Source of the DNA: Rehmannia glutinosa
Taxonomy: Eukaryota > Streptophyta > Magnoliopsida > Lamiales > Orobanchaceae
Assembly (NCBI GenBank): GCA_016081115.2
Contig: CM071931.1
Coordinates: forward strand, 18,514,317-18,578,316
Direction: 5' to 3'
Length of the DNA: 64,000 nt
This document shows positions 46,440 through 56,461 of the stretch, piece after piece (within the stretch, counting starts at the first letter, position 1; the number at the start of each line of letters is the position of its first letter). Both the position numbers and the translations under genes were made by a program. The notes below the pieces were generated by a model. It saw nothing but the letters and a program-made list of their open reading frames with translations. It made no database searches and was not told the origin of the DNA.

Positions 46440-46635
46440 TTAGCTTGATTGTCGGTTTGTACTTTCGTTGTTGACGCTACTACTCGATGTTGTACCTTAC
46501 TTTAATTGTACTAGATTGATTTGTATTTTGGTTCAAATGTAGCTTTGACTCGATCTTACTATTGTTGTACTTCATGGGTGTATTCAAGTTTTACATTAAT
46601 GGATATGCCTTTCCATTCTTTGTTGACTCTACGTC

Positions 46636-49231
46636 TTGGTTATCATCTCCACCATGAAAGCAAGAAAGGCAATCGCTAGAGGGGCACAAGGATACTTGGC
46701 ATTTGTAATTAACAAACCCAAGGTTGAGACACAAATCAACCAAGTACCTATAGTATCAGAATACACGGATGTATTTCCACAAGAACTCACCACTGTCCCT
46801 CCAGATAGGGAAGTTGAGTTCACCATCGAGGTGTTGGGGGACCGCCCGATTGCTAGAACACCGTATAGAATGGCTCCTTGAATTACAAGAGTTGAAAATG
46901 CAATTACGTAAACCGATGGATGTGGGATTTATCGACCGAGCACGTCTCGTGGGGAGCACTGTGTTCGTCAAAAAGAAAGATGGCACCTTAAGATTATGTA
47001 TAGATTATCATGGTCTTAATAGCGTGACCATCAAGAACAAATATCCCCTCCCGAGGATAGACGAATTGTTTGATCAACTCCAAGGAGTGACAATGTACTC
47101 GAAGTTTGATTTACAACAAGGATATTACCAACTGAAGATCCGCAAAGAAGATATTTCCAAAACTGCATTTCAAACCCGATATGGACACTACGAGTTTGTA
47201 GTGAGGCCTTTCGTCGGCGAATGCCTTTGGCGGCATTTATGGACCTGATGAATCGAGTCTTCCAACCTTATCTGGATCAATTCGTAGTGATATTCATTGA
47301 TGACATACTCGTATACTCTAAGTCTAGAGAAGAGCATGAACGTCATTTGAAAATCGTTTGGAGACACTACGAGAGCATAAGTTGTATGCCAAATTCAGCA
47401 AGTGCGAATTTTGGCTTAGTGAAGTCGCGTTCTTGGGACACATAGTATCCGCCTTTGGGATTGCAAGTAGATCCTTGAAGGTATAGACGGTGGTTGATTG
47501 GAAACAACCGAGTGCAGAAGCGGAAATCGGGAGTTTCTAGGACTAGTGGATATTATCCAAGATTTATCCAGGATTTCTCCAAGATAGCGGACCACTCACT
47601 CGACTAACCCGAGGAAGCAAGTCAAGTTTGAGTGGAATGACAAATGCGAGGTGAGTTTCCAAGAGTGAAGAAAAGACTTACTACGGCTCGATCTTAGCCC
47701 TTCCAAAGGAAAACTTCGTCTACTGGTGACGCCTCAAAGAAAGGACTAGGGGAAGTGCTCATGCGGGAAGGAAAAGTTATCGCTTATACATCACAAAGCT
47801 CAAGCCGTATGAAGCCAATTATCCAATGCATGACTTGGAATTGGCGGCGATAGTGTTCGCGTTGAAGAAATGGAGACACTATCTCTACGGAGCAACATTC
47901 ACGGTTTTCACGGATCATAAGAGCTTGAAGTATCTATTCTCCCAGAAAGACCTCAATCCGAGGCAACGGAGATGGATGGAGTTGATTGAAGACTATCACT
48001 TTGATATTCAATACCATCCCGGGAAAGCTAACGTCGTAGAGGCACGCTCTAAGCGAGAAAAGCGAGCTTAGCGGACTTATGATTTGAGAGTGGGATTCAT
48101 TAGAAGAGCTGAGCAATTGGAATCTAACGAGAACCAATACTCAGATTTCATGTGCTAACATTTCGGTTAAACCCGATCTGCTGAATGAGATCAAAGAAGC
48201 ACAAGGGAAAGATGCGCATCTTCAAAAGCGAAGGAGAAGATACTTAAAGGAGAGAGATCGAGAATTCTCGGTACACGAAGATGGGGTTATCGATTAGGAA
48301 TCGAGTGTGTGTGTATCTTAACAATGAACATATTAGGAATAGAATCTAGCGAGGCACGTTCAAAATACACTATACATCCCTGGAGGAAACAAGATGTATA
48401 AGGATTTGAAATGGAGTTATTGGTGGGTAAACATGAAGAACAAGGTAGCGGAATTCATTGCGAGATGTTTGACTTGTCAACGAGTAAAAGCGAGAACACC
48501 AACGACCATCACGGTTTACTACAACCATTGAGAATTCAGTGGAAATGGGAACACATAACGATGGACTTTGTGACGGATCTACCAAGGACCGGAGGAGGCC
48601 ATGATGCTATTTGGGTAGTTGTAGACCGACTCACGAAATCGCACACTTTTTACCCATCAAGAAAAATGATAGCTTGCAAAACCTTGCACATATTTATATC
48701 AGAAATCATTCGATTGCATGGAGTACCGATCGACATAGTATCCGAGAGACCCGAGGTTTTTCTCCAGATTTTGGAAGTGCTTGCACGAGGTGGAGTACCT
48801 CACTAAGTTTCAAAGACAAGAACACATCCACAAACCGATGGGACGATCTGGCGAACAATTCAAACCCTTGAAGATATGTTGCAAGCTTGCAAGCCCGCAC
48901 ATTGGATTTCCAAGAAAGTTGGGATTCGCACTTACCATTAGCCGAGTTCGCCTACAATAGATTATCGGCCACGATTGGGATGGCACCTACGAGGCATTAT
49001 ATGGGAGAAAATGTAGATCCCCACTACACTGGGAGATTGATGACCAATGGACTCGAAGAGAAACGAAAGTCGCCTCGATCCCAAAGGTCGACTTAGTTCG
49101 GAGGCCATGGACAAGGTCAAGCTGATCAAGGAGCGGATTTGCACGGCTCGAGGCCGCCAAAAGAGTTACGCGGACAAGAGAAGAAAGGATTTGGAATTTG
49201 AAGTCGGAGATGAAGTATTTCTCGGACACTC
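46636..49231 (+). pseudogene. Gypsy copy 2 pol, truncated
   Basis: Pol starts at the same point as in copy 1 (MKARKAIARGAQGYLAFVINKPK). RT is better preserved: KFDLQQGYYQLKIRKEDISKTAFQTRYGHYEF (47095-47200) and FVVIFIDDILVYSKSREEHERHL (47283-47345). RNase H at 47826-48071 and the integrase zinc finger (48390-48490) are readable. The sequence stops at 49231 within GDEVFL-GHS, losing the integrase C-terminus, chromodomain, purine tract and 3' LTR. Multiple frameshifts are present. Confidence 0.9.
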
Positions 49232-49312
49232 GTTTAAGACTTCTATCAATATCACTACCATGTCTCTCAGTTTAAAAAACAAAGCAATTTAAATCTTATC
49301 CAACTAACCAAG
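49232..49312 (-). pseudogene. LINE copy 2, endonuclease fragment (left of Cassandra)
   Basis: TTCTATCAATATCACTACCA and TCTCTCAGTTTAAAAAA match LINE 1 around 31570-31660 at about 88-90% by eye. Continues at 50504 after the TRIM insertion. Confidence 0.8.
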
Positions 49313-49397
49313 TGTTGGACCTCTAGCGCTACTCGGATTGACGACTGTCCCCACAAACCAACACGAATCTTTTCTAGCGCGCTTTGTCCTCACTCAC

Positions 49398-49521
49398 GCG
49401 CACCCTGGAAAACTTCCCAGGGGGTCACCCATCCCATGTCTACTCCAGGCCAAGCACGCTTAACCTCAGAGTTTCTATGTAATGGGCACCAGAAAAGAAG
49501 ATGCATCTGTTGGTATAGGTA
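49398..49521 (-). rRNA. 5S rRNA-derived sequence within Cassandra LTR (left copy)
   Basis: On the minus strand the order CATACCA-like start, AACTC, GGTTAAGCGTGCTTGG (A box), GAGTAG, GGATGGGTGACC (C box) and CCTGGGAAGT follows plant 5S rRNA. It is diverged in the first half and not a genomic 5S gene. The internal Pol III promoter parts are well kept. Confidence 0.82.
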
Positions 49522-49779
49522 GTCCAAATCATATCCTTTAAGCTATCCTTTAACTATGCAATCCAGCGCTCACGAGTTCGAATCGCGGGCCGCACCTCGC
49601 GCCTCTTTTAAAGCCCATTGCAGGCAGGATGCTGGACCAAATCCCAACAATCCCCTCCCAAAGACTGCCATCTTCTCGGCTCGGTGCTTGGCAACCCTCA
49701 TTGTCGCCAAACTTCCGCCGTTTAACGCCAACTTCGATTCAAGCGTCGCGTCACGCTGACCTCTCGATTCGGCCACCAA

Positions 49780-50080
49780 AGAACCTACACCTTGATTCGA
49801 TCTGTTTACCTCGTTTCGGCCACACGACAACTTACCCCCGATTCTGGTCCCAAAGAACCTACACCGCCGATTCGATCTATTTTACGAGTTAAAGCCACTG
49901 GCAACCTACCCTTGATTACGGTCAACCCAAAGAACCTACACCTTGATTCGATCTGTTTAGGCCACTGGCAATCTACCCTTCGATTCTGGTCACCGAAACC
50001 TACACCTTCGAGTTCAGTCTATTTTACCTCGATTCGGCCATCGGCAACCTACCTTCGATTGGTCCGTTTACCTCATTGCG
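49780..50080. repeat. Tandem repeats in the Cassandra interior
   Basis: About four to five units of 70-80 bp share AAGAACCTACACC, TTGATTCGATCT and CGGCAACCTACC. They make up most of the internal region; the 173-codon ORF crossing it is spurious. Confidence 0.7.
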
Positions 50081-50250
50081 CCAAAGCATCTCGGTTCCAC
50101 TTGCTCGGCAACCTCATGCAGCGTGCTTCCAAGGGAATTCGAACTCGTGACCTGCTCGATACGGTTGTTGGACCTCTAGCGCTACTCGGATTGACGATTG
50201 TCCCCACAAACCAACACGAATCTTTTCTAGCGTGCTTTGTCCTCACTCAC

Positions 50251-50367
50251 GCCGCACTCGAAAACTTCCCAGGGGTCACCCATCCCATGTCTACTCCAGG
50301 CCAAGCACGCTAACCTCGAGTTTCTATGTAATGGGCACCGAGAAAGAAGATGCATCTGTTGGTATAG
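50251..50367 (-). rRNA. 5S rRNA-derived sequence within Cassandra LTR (right copy)
   Basis: Same as the left copy. One base is missing at TTAGCGTGCTTGG in the A-box region and one in the C-run before GGGAAGT. Confidence 0.8.
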
Positions 50368-50503
50368 GTAGTCCAAATCATATCCTTTAAGCTATCCTTT
50401 AACTATGCAATCCAGCGCTCACGAGTTCGAATCGCGGGCCGCGCCTCGCGCCTCTTTTAAAGCCCATTGCAGGCAGGATGCTGGACCAAATCCCAACACC
50501 AAG

Positions 50504-51059
50504 GGAAATCAACTGTAATATCAACAACTTGCTTAAGACAATCCCACAGGGGCCTTCTCTCCACCCTAGAACATTTGGCATAGACCAAGAAATATACAAG
50601 TATCTAGGAAGAATATTAGAAGTAACCTCCAAGGATAGAACCTGAGTATGGTCAATGACAGAAAAAACCAATGTCAAGTTTAAAAAGACCCAAATCTTAT
50701 TGGATGAATTGGAATACCCTGAGTGGAGCCTAACTTTCTACAAAATTGATGAAAATTATGGTCAATCATAGGTTCAAGAATAGCAAGGATCTAAATATGA
50801 TGTTCTATGCACATCAAATTCAGATGATTCAAAGAAGAGGCATTGCCAATTCCCCTAATGACCCAAATCAAATGATTTAAATTCATGATTTAATAAAGGG
50901 ATTGTTTCTAGCAGCTGCTTTGATGGGCCTTTTATCTGGGCCTTTCTTAGGGATAGAAATATCATAAATAACTCTTTTGTGAACAACGAGAGTTTTTGAA
51001 TTTGAGGATCCACTTGTTCCAACACAATAGGAGGTGAGAATGAATTTTCTTTAGAGAGG
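50504..51059 (-). pseudogene. LINE copy 2, endonuclease fragment (right of Cassandra)
   Basis: The match to LINE 1 continues from 31653 to about 32170. The minus-strand reading includes FSVIDHTQVLSLEVTSNI. Ends where the hAT terminus begins at 51060. Confidence 0.8.
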
Positions 51060-51533
51060 CAGGGGCAGCCCTAAGGTGGTCGAGGTGGTGCCGCCGCACA
51101 GGGTCCCCCGCCGGTAAGGGCCCCCAGAGTTTTTATGTATATATATATAAATAGATTAATATACATGAAGGCTGATAGAATAACAAAGTGATCAAGATGG
51201 TCCAACGGCTAAGGTGTTAATGTCTAACACCTATTCATAGGTCATGTGTTCGATTCTCCCACACTGCAAGGTTATTTTTTTTTGTCCACAAAACTGGCAG
51301 GCTTGCCTTTTGTAAAGTTACAAACTAAAATAAATGCCCGATTAATATAATACAACTTCAACCTTTAACCTTTTTCCAAAACCAAAAAAAATAATAATAA
51401 TTAAGTTAAGTAGAATCTGTTAGTTACCCCATTAAACTACTCTCCAAGTTCTCGTATTCCAACTTTCATCTCACTGAGAAATAAGCTAGAATTAAATTCA
51501 AATCCCCAAAAATTCGTTTCTAATAATTGTTAT
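51060..51533 (+). mobile_element. hAT-like left end with tRNA-like unit, truncated
   Basis: It starts CAGGGGCAGCCCTAAGG with CCGCCGCACAGGG and GGGCCCCCAGAG, a hAT terminus style seen in plants, directly at the end of LINE copy 2. A tRNA-like unit follows at 51192-51265. No right terminus or transposase was found before the gypsy LTR at 51534. Confidence 0.55.
51192..51265 (+). tRNA. tRNA-like Pol III unit inside hAT end
   Basis: An A-box-like GGTCCAACGGCTAAGG and B-box-like GTGTTCGATTCTC lie at tRNA spacing, and a run of nine T follows (51274-51283). AGGTGTTA/TAACACCT forms a strong hairpin that clashes with a cloverleaf, and the acceptor stem does not pair. It is not a working tRNA. Confidence 0.5.
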
Positions 51534-52387
51534 TGTCACGTCCCAAAAGTGGAGTCGCGATACAACGGATAACTTACGCTAGTTCTCCATTCTAAAAATA
51601 TAATCCACCAATTATTTGAGCAATATTAATTCCCAAATAAATATTGTTCATCATAACTTCGAAAATGAAATTAGTTGTTGCGCGAGAAATACTAATCTGA
51701 GACCAAATATCCATGCGAAGGGGTCCTACGCCCTTCTATTACATCAAACGTAGTAAATTATTCATAAATGAATTTTTAGGCTAGATTGATGGACTAAGTC
51801 TTGGAATTACTCTGTCGCTTGGTCCTCTTCATTGACGTCTTCTTGGTATGGTGGATCAACAACTAACCGTTGAAAAAGGTGGGGGTGAGACAAAAATTCT
51901 CAGTGGATGGGTGATCGTGTGTAAGTGTCGCTTATATAGATGCAGAAAAACAGTTATATGAAGAATGCATGATTCATGATGCGTGCGTCACACGCGATTC
52001 ACAAGCAACGTGGTATTCAAAATATTACAGTTTTATATAATTTAATGAATGTAGTTCGTGATCATTCAGGCACTATGAATGCGTTGCAAGTAGTTCAAAT
52101 AGTGGTTGTGTACGGAGTGTAACACCAACCCAAGCAAGTAATGGTTGCATACGAGTGTAACACCAACCCAAGCAAGTAATGGTTGCGACGGAGTGTGACG
52201 CCAACCCAAGAAAGTAATGGTTGCGCCGCAGTGTGACGCCAACCCAAGCAAGTAATGGTTGCACACAGAGTGTGACGCCAACCCAAACACGTAACATTGA
52301 AACTGTGTTAGACCAGACAACGATTCCTCTATTCTACCTTATGACTCCCCACGCACGTTTAGCTCATAGCCATATCTACCTTATTCT
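51534..52387 (-). repeat. Gypsy LTR E, 3' part (minus strand), split by copia D
   Basis: It begins TGTCACGTCCCAAAAG, the reverse complement of a gypsy LTR end. Shared landmarks with LTR1 in reverse are GGGTCCTACGCCCTTC (51721-51736), GGGTGATCGTGTG, and the CACCAACCCAAG tandem units. It is clearly diverged from LTR1/2 and so from another subfamily. The other half is at 60791-61420. Confidence 0.8.
52098..52300. repeat. Minisatellite of about 43 bp, five units, in LTR E
   Basis: Five copies of GTAATGGTTGC...GAGTGT(A/G)AC(A/G)CCAACCCAAGCAA. The gypsy LTR1 and LTR2 hold about three shorter, more diverged copies. Confidence 0.85.
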
Positions 52388-53631
52388 TGTTAGTCAGTGG
52401 CTACGATAATCAGAGGGGGTGAATAGATTATCTAGGTTTTTCAGATTTTGCCCTCTTTTTGAATAATCAACCAAAGACGAGAATGTAAATGCGGAAATAA
52501 AACAACACTCGTCGATTTAAAGAGGTTCAACCCACCTAGGGCCTAATCCTCTACCACCCCAAAGTATCTCAGGGATGGATTTCAAAAAGAAAGAAAAGAT
52601 TTTATTAATTTACCAAAAATTAATACAACACCTTGAGGATTACCACAACCCTCCTTCACCACTTTGAGGATTACCACAATCCTCTTACACCACCTTGAGG
52701 ATTACCACAACCCTCTTACAACACCTTGAGGATTACCACAACCCTCTTACAACACCTTTGAAGATTACCACAACCTTCAAACACCTATCACCTAGATCAC
52801 CCAAGTGTATTCTTACCACAAGAATACTCACAAGGATGTCTTGTGTTGAATGATGACCAAAATCAAGATTACAACTCAATAATGATTGATACAATATGAG
52901 TACAAGTGTAATCAAGAATTGAGAGCCTAGACCTCAAATTTGTGCAAGTGAAAGTGCTTAGGCTAATACAACAAGATATATGAAAGTGTTTGCTTTGTAT
53001 GCTCTTTGCTTGTATATTGTGTTGTGTCTTGTTGCTTGAATGAAGCCTCTATTTATAGGAGAGGTCTTGGCTTTGATTTCCGGACATTGGCTCCTCCTTG
53101 GGGAGTGATTTGCTGCAAAAGAAACCATTTAAAATCATCAATATAGCTGTTAGAAATCAATCCCACAAAATAGGGAAAAGCATGCAGCAAAACGCAACGG
53201 ATAGTTTCTTTGTCAAACATGGGGTTCGACGGCCGGTCGCCCTCAGTTTGTGACCGGTTGCCCCAGCGTTTTAAACAGAGAAGTGCGGAACAAAAATCCA
53301 ACTTGCGAGTGCAAGGTCGCTCACCGGTCGACCGAGGACCACACCGTCGCCCACAGTCGGCCGGTCGCGCTCGCCTCTTTTTTTTCTTACGTCCCATTTT
53401 CTGTTTCAAAACTCAACTCAGTGCGGGTTGCCCTATGGGCGACCGGTCGAGCTGAAACAAAAGTGTTGTCCAATTTTAAATCGAAAATAAACTTCAAGAA
53501 ATACTCCAAAAAATAGTAAAAACATTTTAGATCGATTGGAAGTGTTAGGACAACATTTAGGGACATTGTTTTGGTATAAAAACTCTTTAGAACAAAATCA
53601 TCAAAATCATGATAAAAACATTTATCTAACA
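52388..53631 (-). repeat. 3' LTR of copia D
   Basis: A direct repeat of 59540-60785. It contains five tandem copies of a 31-bp unit ACCTTGAGGATTACCACAA (52625-52780) and a G+C-rich variable patch (53225-53395). Confidence 0.92.
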
Positions 53632-53645
53632 AACTCCCCTTTTTG

Positions 53646-54837
53646 ATGATTACAAACCAAAACAATTTTCAAGAGGACGATTTCGAAAAGCAAAATAATT
53701 TTCCGGTTTAAGAGTAAACTATCCGTTTAAAAACATTTTACAAACGCTCCCCTATCAACAAGCACATTAAGAAGAATTATTGCATAAGCTAGAAGCACAA
53801 GCTTTTACAAAAATAAACAATAACTTCATGAGCTTAGAAGCTCCCCTGTCACAAATACTTAATGTCCATGCAAACAAGTCCATAAAGTCCATAAAACAAC
53901 CATTGGACTAAGTTTTCTTCACAACTTATGGCCTTAAAAAGCCATAGCTTGTAGCTTCTATTATGAGCTTTTATTGGCTTCTTTGAGCTAACGAGCCAAT
54001 TTCTGTTTCTCCCCCTTTGGAATCATCAAAAAGAATGTTAGGATGATAGAAACATCATAGAAGTATATCAAAGTGCACCAAAGAAATGGTTTATCAACCA
54101 TTGAGCAATTTAGGCTTAAAAACCAAGGAAAATGGGAGAAATGTATCATGAAAAGTTCATACGCTCGTTTTGTTTCTCAAAACATGATCTCAATGAGTAT
54201 TGGGGACTTTTTGAAGCGAGAGAATCATGTAGAAGTTGAAATTTTCATTGCGACATTTTAACAAACACCTTGTGTGTGTGAAAAATAGAAGAGGTTGTAT
54301 ATAGCCCTTGTAAATGATCCAAGCCAAAAAATTTTCATCACCAAATCATACCAATTATCATACAAAACAGCATAACAACTAAGCTCATCATGATCATAAA
54401 ATAATTTCATCAAGTAATATACAAGAAAGGCCATAAACTCAAGGGTTCAACCCAATTGAGCAAAGTAAGGAAAAATCTTACCATTTAATCGGAAAGGATG
54501 AGCAATGATGATGATAAACATGCTGTATACGGTCCAAGATATAAATGGAATGCATAAAAATCAATTTTGAGTGACAATAGTGTGCATTTGGCAAAGGGGA
54601 CGAAAAATGGCCAAAATGAGTGAAAAAGACTAATGCTCAAGACAGAACGATTTTAAACCAAAAATGGCTTAGGCGACCGATGTCGTGGTTGAGGGCGACG
54701 GTCGCGTTGAGGGCGACGGTTGCCCTCAACCTCTTCAATTTGTTTTGCAAATTTTCCAAAATCCGAATTTTCAACCGAAAATCCGATTTTTCGCCCCTAA
54801 GTTTTAAAAACGTGCAAAATACAAACGTGAATTTCAT
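53646..54837 (-). other. Non-coding 3' region of copia D
   Basis: About 1.2 kb between the RNase H end and the purine tract. I see no envelope-position ORF like that of element B. GAGGGCGACGGT occurs twice as GTCGCGTTGAGGGCGACGGTT-type repeats near 54690-54725. Confidence 0.55.
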
Positions 54838-55218
54838 TCAATATGCATTATGCCTAACCGAGCTCGTATCGACGCCAAAAGTCTCGGAAGTTAGCGGTTT
54901 TGTGAAAATATCCGCTAATTGATCTTGAGATGGAACAAAAGATATCTCAATTTTTCGTTTTGAGACACAATCCCTTAGAAAATGATGTCGAATCTCAATA
55001 TGTTTAGTACGGTTATGATGAACCGGGTTTTGAGCAATATTTATAGCGGATACATTATCACAAAAGATAGGTACGTTTTCAAAAGAGCATTTGTAATCCG
55101 CTAAGGTTTGTTTCATCCAAAGAAGTTGAGTACAACAAAATGCGGCGGAAATATATTCGGCCGGGCCGTTGAAAGAGAAACACAGTTTTGCTTCTTTGAA
55201 AACCAAGAAACTAGGCAA
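54838..55218 (-). pseudogene. Copia D RNase H C-terminal part
   Basis: The frame reads AEYISAAFCCTQLLWMKQTLADY, IFCDNVSAINIAQNPVHHNRTKHIEIRHHFLRD and QLADIFTKPL, the standard C-terminal half. The N-terminal half (55220-55440) is shifted, with GYSDS-type codons visible near 55275. Confidence 0.88.
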
Positions 55219-55672
55219 TCGCTAAAAATTGACATGATCCAGGAAGTACTTTTCCGATCATCAATATTTCCGCATAGTCCGAATCACTATAACCTTTAAG
55301 AGAGAAATTTTCATTCTTTGGATAAAATAAGCCATATTGAATGGTGCCTTTCAAATATCGAAAAATCCTTTTAACGGCACTCATATGAGATTCTTTGGGA
55401 TTGCTTTGAAAACGAGCACATAGGCATACGGCATGAAGAATGTCGGTCTACTAGCGGTTAAATAAAGTAAACTACCAATCATACCTCGATACTTGGATTC
55501 ATCAACCGACTTGCCTTTTTCATCTTTGTCAATTTTGACATTGGTTGCCATAGAGTCGAGACGGTTCTTCCTTCTTCAATGCCGAACTTCTTCAAAAGTT
55601 CTTTTGTATACTTTGATTGCGAAATATAAATACCTTCTTGGCATTGCTTAATTTGAAGTCCAAGGAAGAAGT

Positions 55673-56400
55673 TTAGCTCCCCATCATACTCATCTCGAAT
55701 TCACCTTGCATTAACTTGGAGAATTTCTTGCACAAAGATTCATTAGTAGCACCAAATATAATATCATCAACATAAATTTGCACAAGTAAACAATCTTGCC
55801 CTTTTTCAAAAACAAAGAGTGTAGTATCAACTTTACCTCTTGTAAAACCATTTTGCAAAAGAAAAGAGCTAAGTCTATCATACCATGCACGGGGTGCTTG
55901 TTTTAAACCATACAAAGCCTTTTTAAGTTTATAAACATCATTAGGCCTAGAAAAATTTTCAAACCCCGGAGGTTGTTTTACATAGACTTCTTCTTGAATA
56001 ATACCATTTAAGAAAGCGGATTTAACATCCATTTGGTAAAGTTTGAAATTTTGAAACAAGAATAGGCAAGTAAAATACGAATAGCTTCTAAACGTGCTAT
56101 GGGTGCAAAAGTTTCATCATAGTCAATACCTTCTTCTTGACAATACCCTTGAGCTACTAACCTTGCCTTATTTCGAACAATGTTGCCTTGATCATCAAGT
56201 TTGTTAGGAATACCCATTTTGTACCAATGATTGTTTGAGATGGAGGACAAGGTACTAATTCCCATACATCATTTCTTTCAAATTGATTCAACTCCTCTTG
56301 CATTTCCAAAAACCAATCTTCATCCTCAATAGCTTCCTTAGCATTTTTAGGCTCTTTTTGAATATATAAGAGCTTTCTCGGCAAAATTCCTTCGAGTCAT
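55673..56400 (-). pseudogene. Copia D reverse transcriptase
   Basis: Three frames cover the domain. These are EMQEELNQFERNDVWELVPCP and IIGTKWVF (56384-56157); KARLVAQGYCQEEGIDYDETFAPIARLEAIR (56265-56059); and an intact core (56059-55673) with KLYQMDVKSAFLNG, KKALYGLKQAPRAWYDRL and the catalytic QIYVDDIIFGATN. Only two frameshifts separate them, near 56060 and 56210. Confidence 0.92.
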
Positions 56401-56461
56401 TACTTTATCAAGGGGATCACCAATAATAAGATCTTTTGGGTGATCTCCTTAAATTTCAATG

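Larger units (their letters stand above)
34546..49231 (+). mobile_element. Chromodomain gypsy (Tekay/Del-like) array: LTR-internal-LTR-internal(truncated)
   Basis: LTR1 (34546-37869) and LTR2 (42122-45445) are both 3324 bp and nearly identical by eye, starting TGTGAAGCCCCG and ending GGGGCGTGACA (LTR1 end mutated). Each is followed by a primer site for tRNA-Met and an internal region: internal 1 is complete (37870-42121), and internal 2 (45446-49231) stops abruptly inside the integrase C-terminus, where LINE sequence begins. The integrase ends in a chromodomain. The arrangement fits unequal recombination between LTRs, or two elements sharing an LTR, followed by deletion of the third LTR. Confidence 0.92.
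49313..50498 (-). mobile_element. Cassandra-type TRIM with 5S rRNA sequence in its LTRs, minus strand
   Basis: Short LTRs (49313-49649, 337 bp; 50166-50498, 333 bp) start TGTTGGACCTCTAGC and end AATCCCAACA. The 5-bp duplication CCAAG is perfect (49308-49312 and 50499-50503). On the minus strand both LTRs hold 5S rRNA-like sequence including TTAAGCGTGCTTGG and GGATGGGTGACC. The minus-strand primer-site region (50151-50165) reads ACCGTATCGAGCAGG, a diverged tRNA-Met site, and a purine run GGGAGGGGA lies at 49652-49662. No protein is encoded; it relies on other elements for transposition. 5S-bearing LTRs define the Cassandra family. Confidence 0.9.

Noticed and set aside
49792..50313. 173-codon plus-strand ORF
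   Set aside because: It crosses the Cassandra tandem repeats and the LTR boundary and runs antisense to the element; open by chance.
52066..52320. Three overlapping minus-strand repeat-protein ORFs
   Set aside because: They are translations of the 43-bp minisatellite, whose unit length is not kept in one frame consistently.
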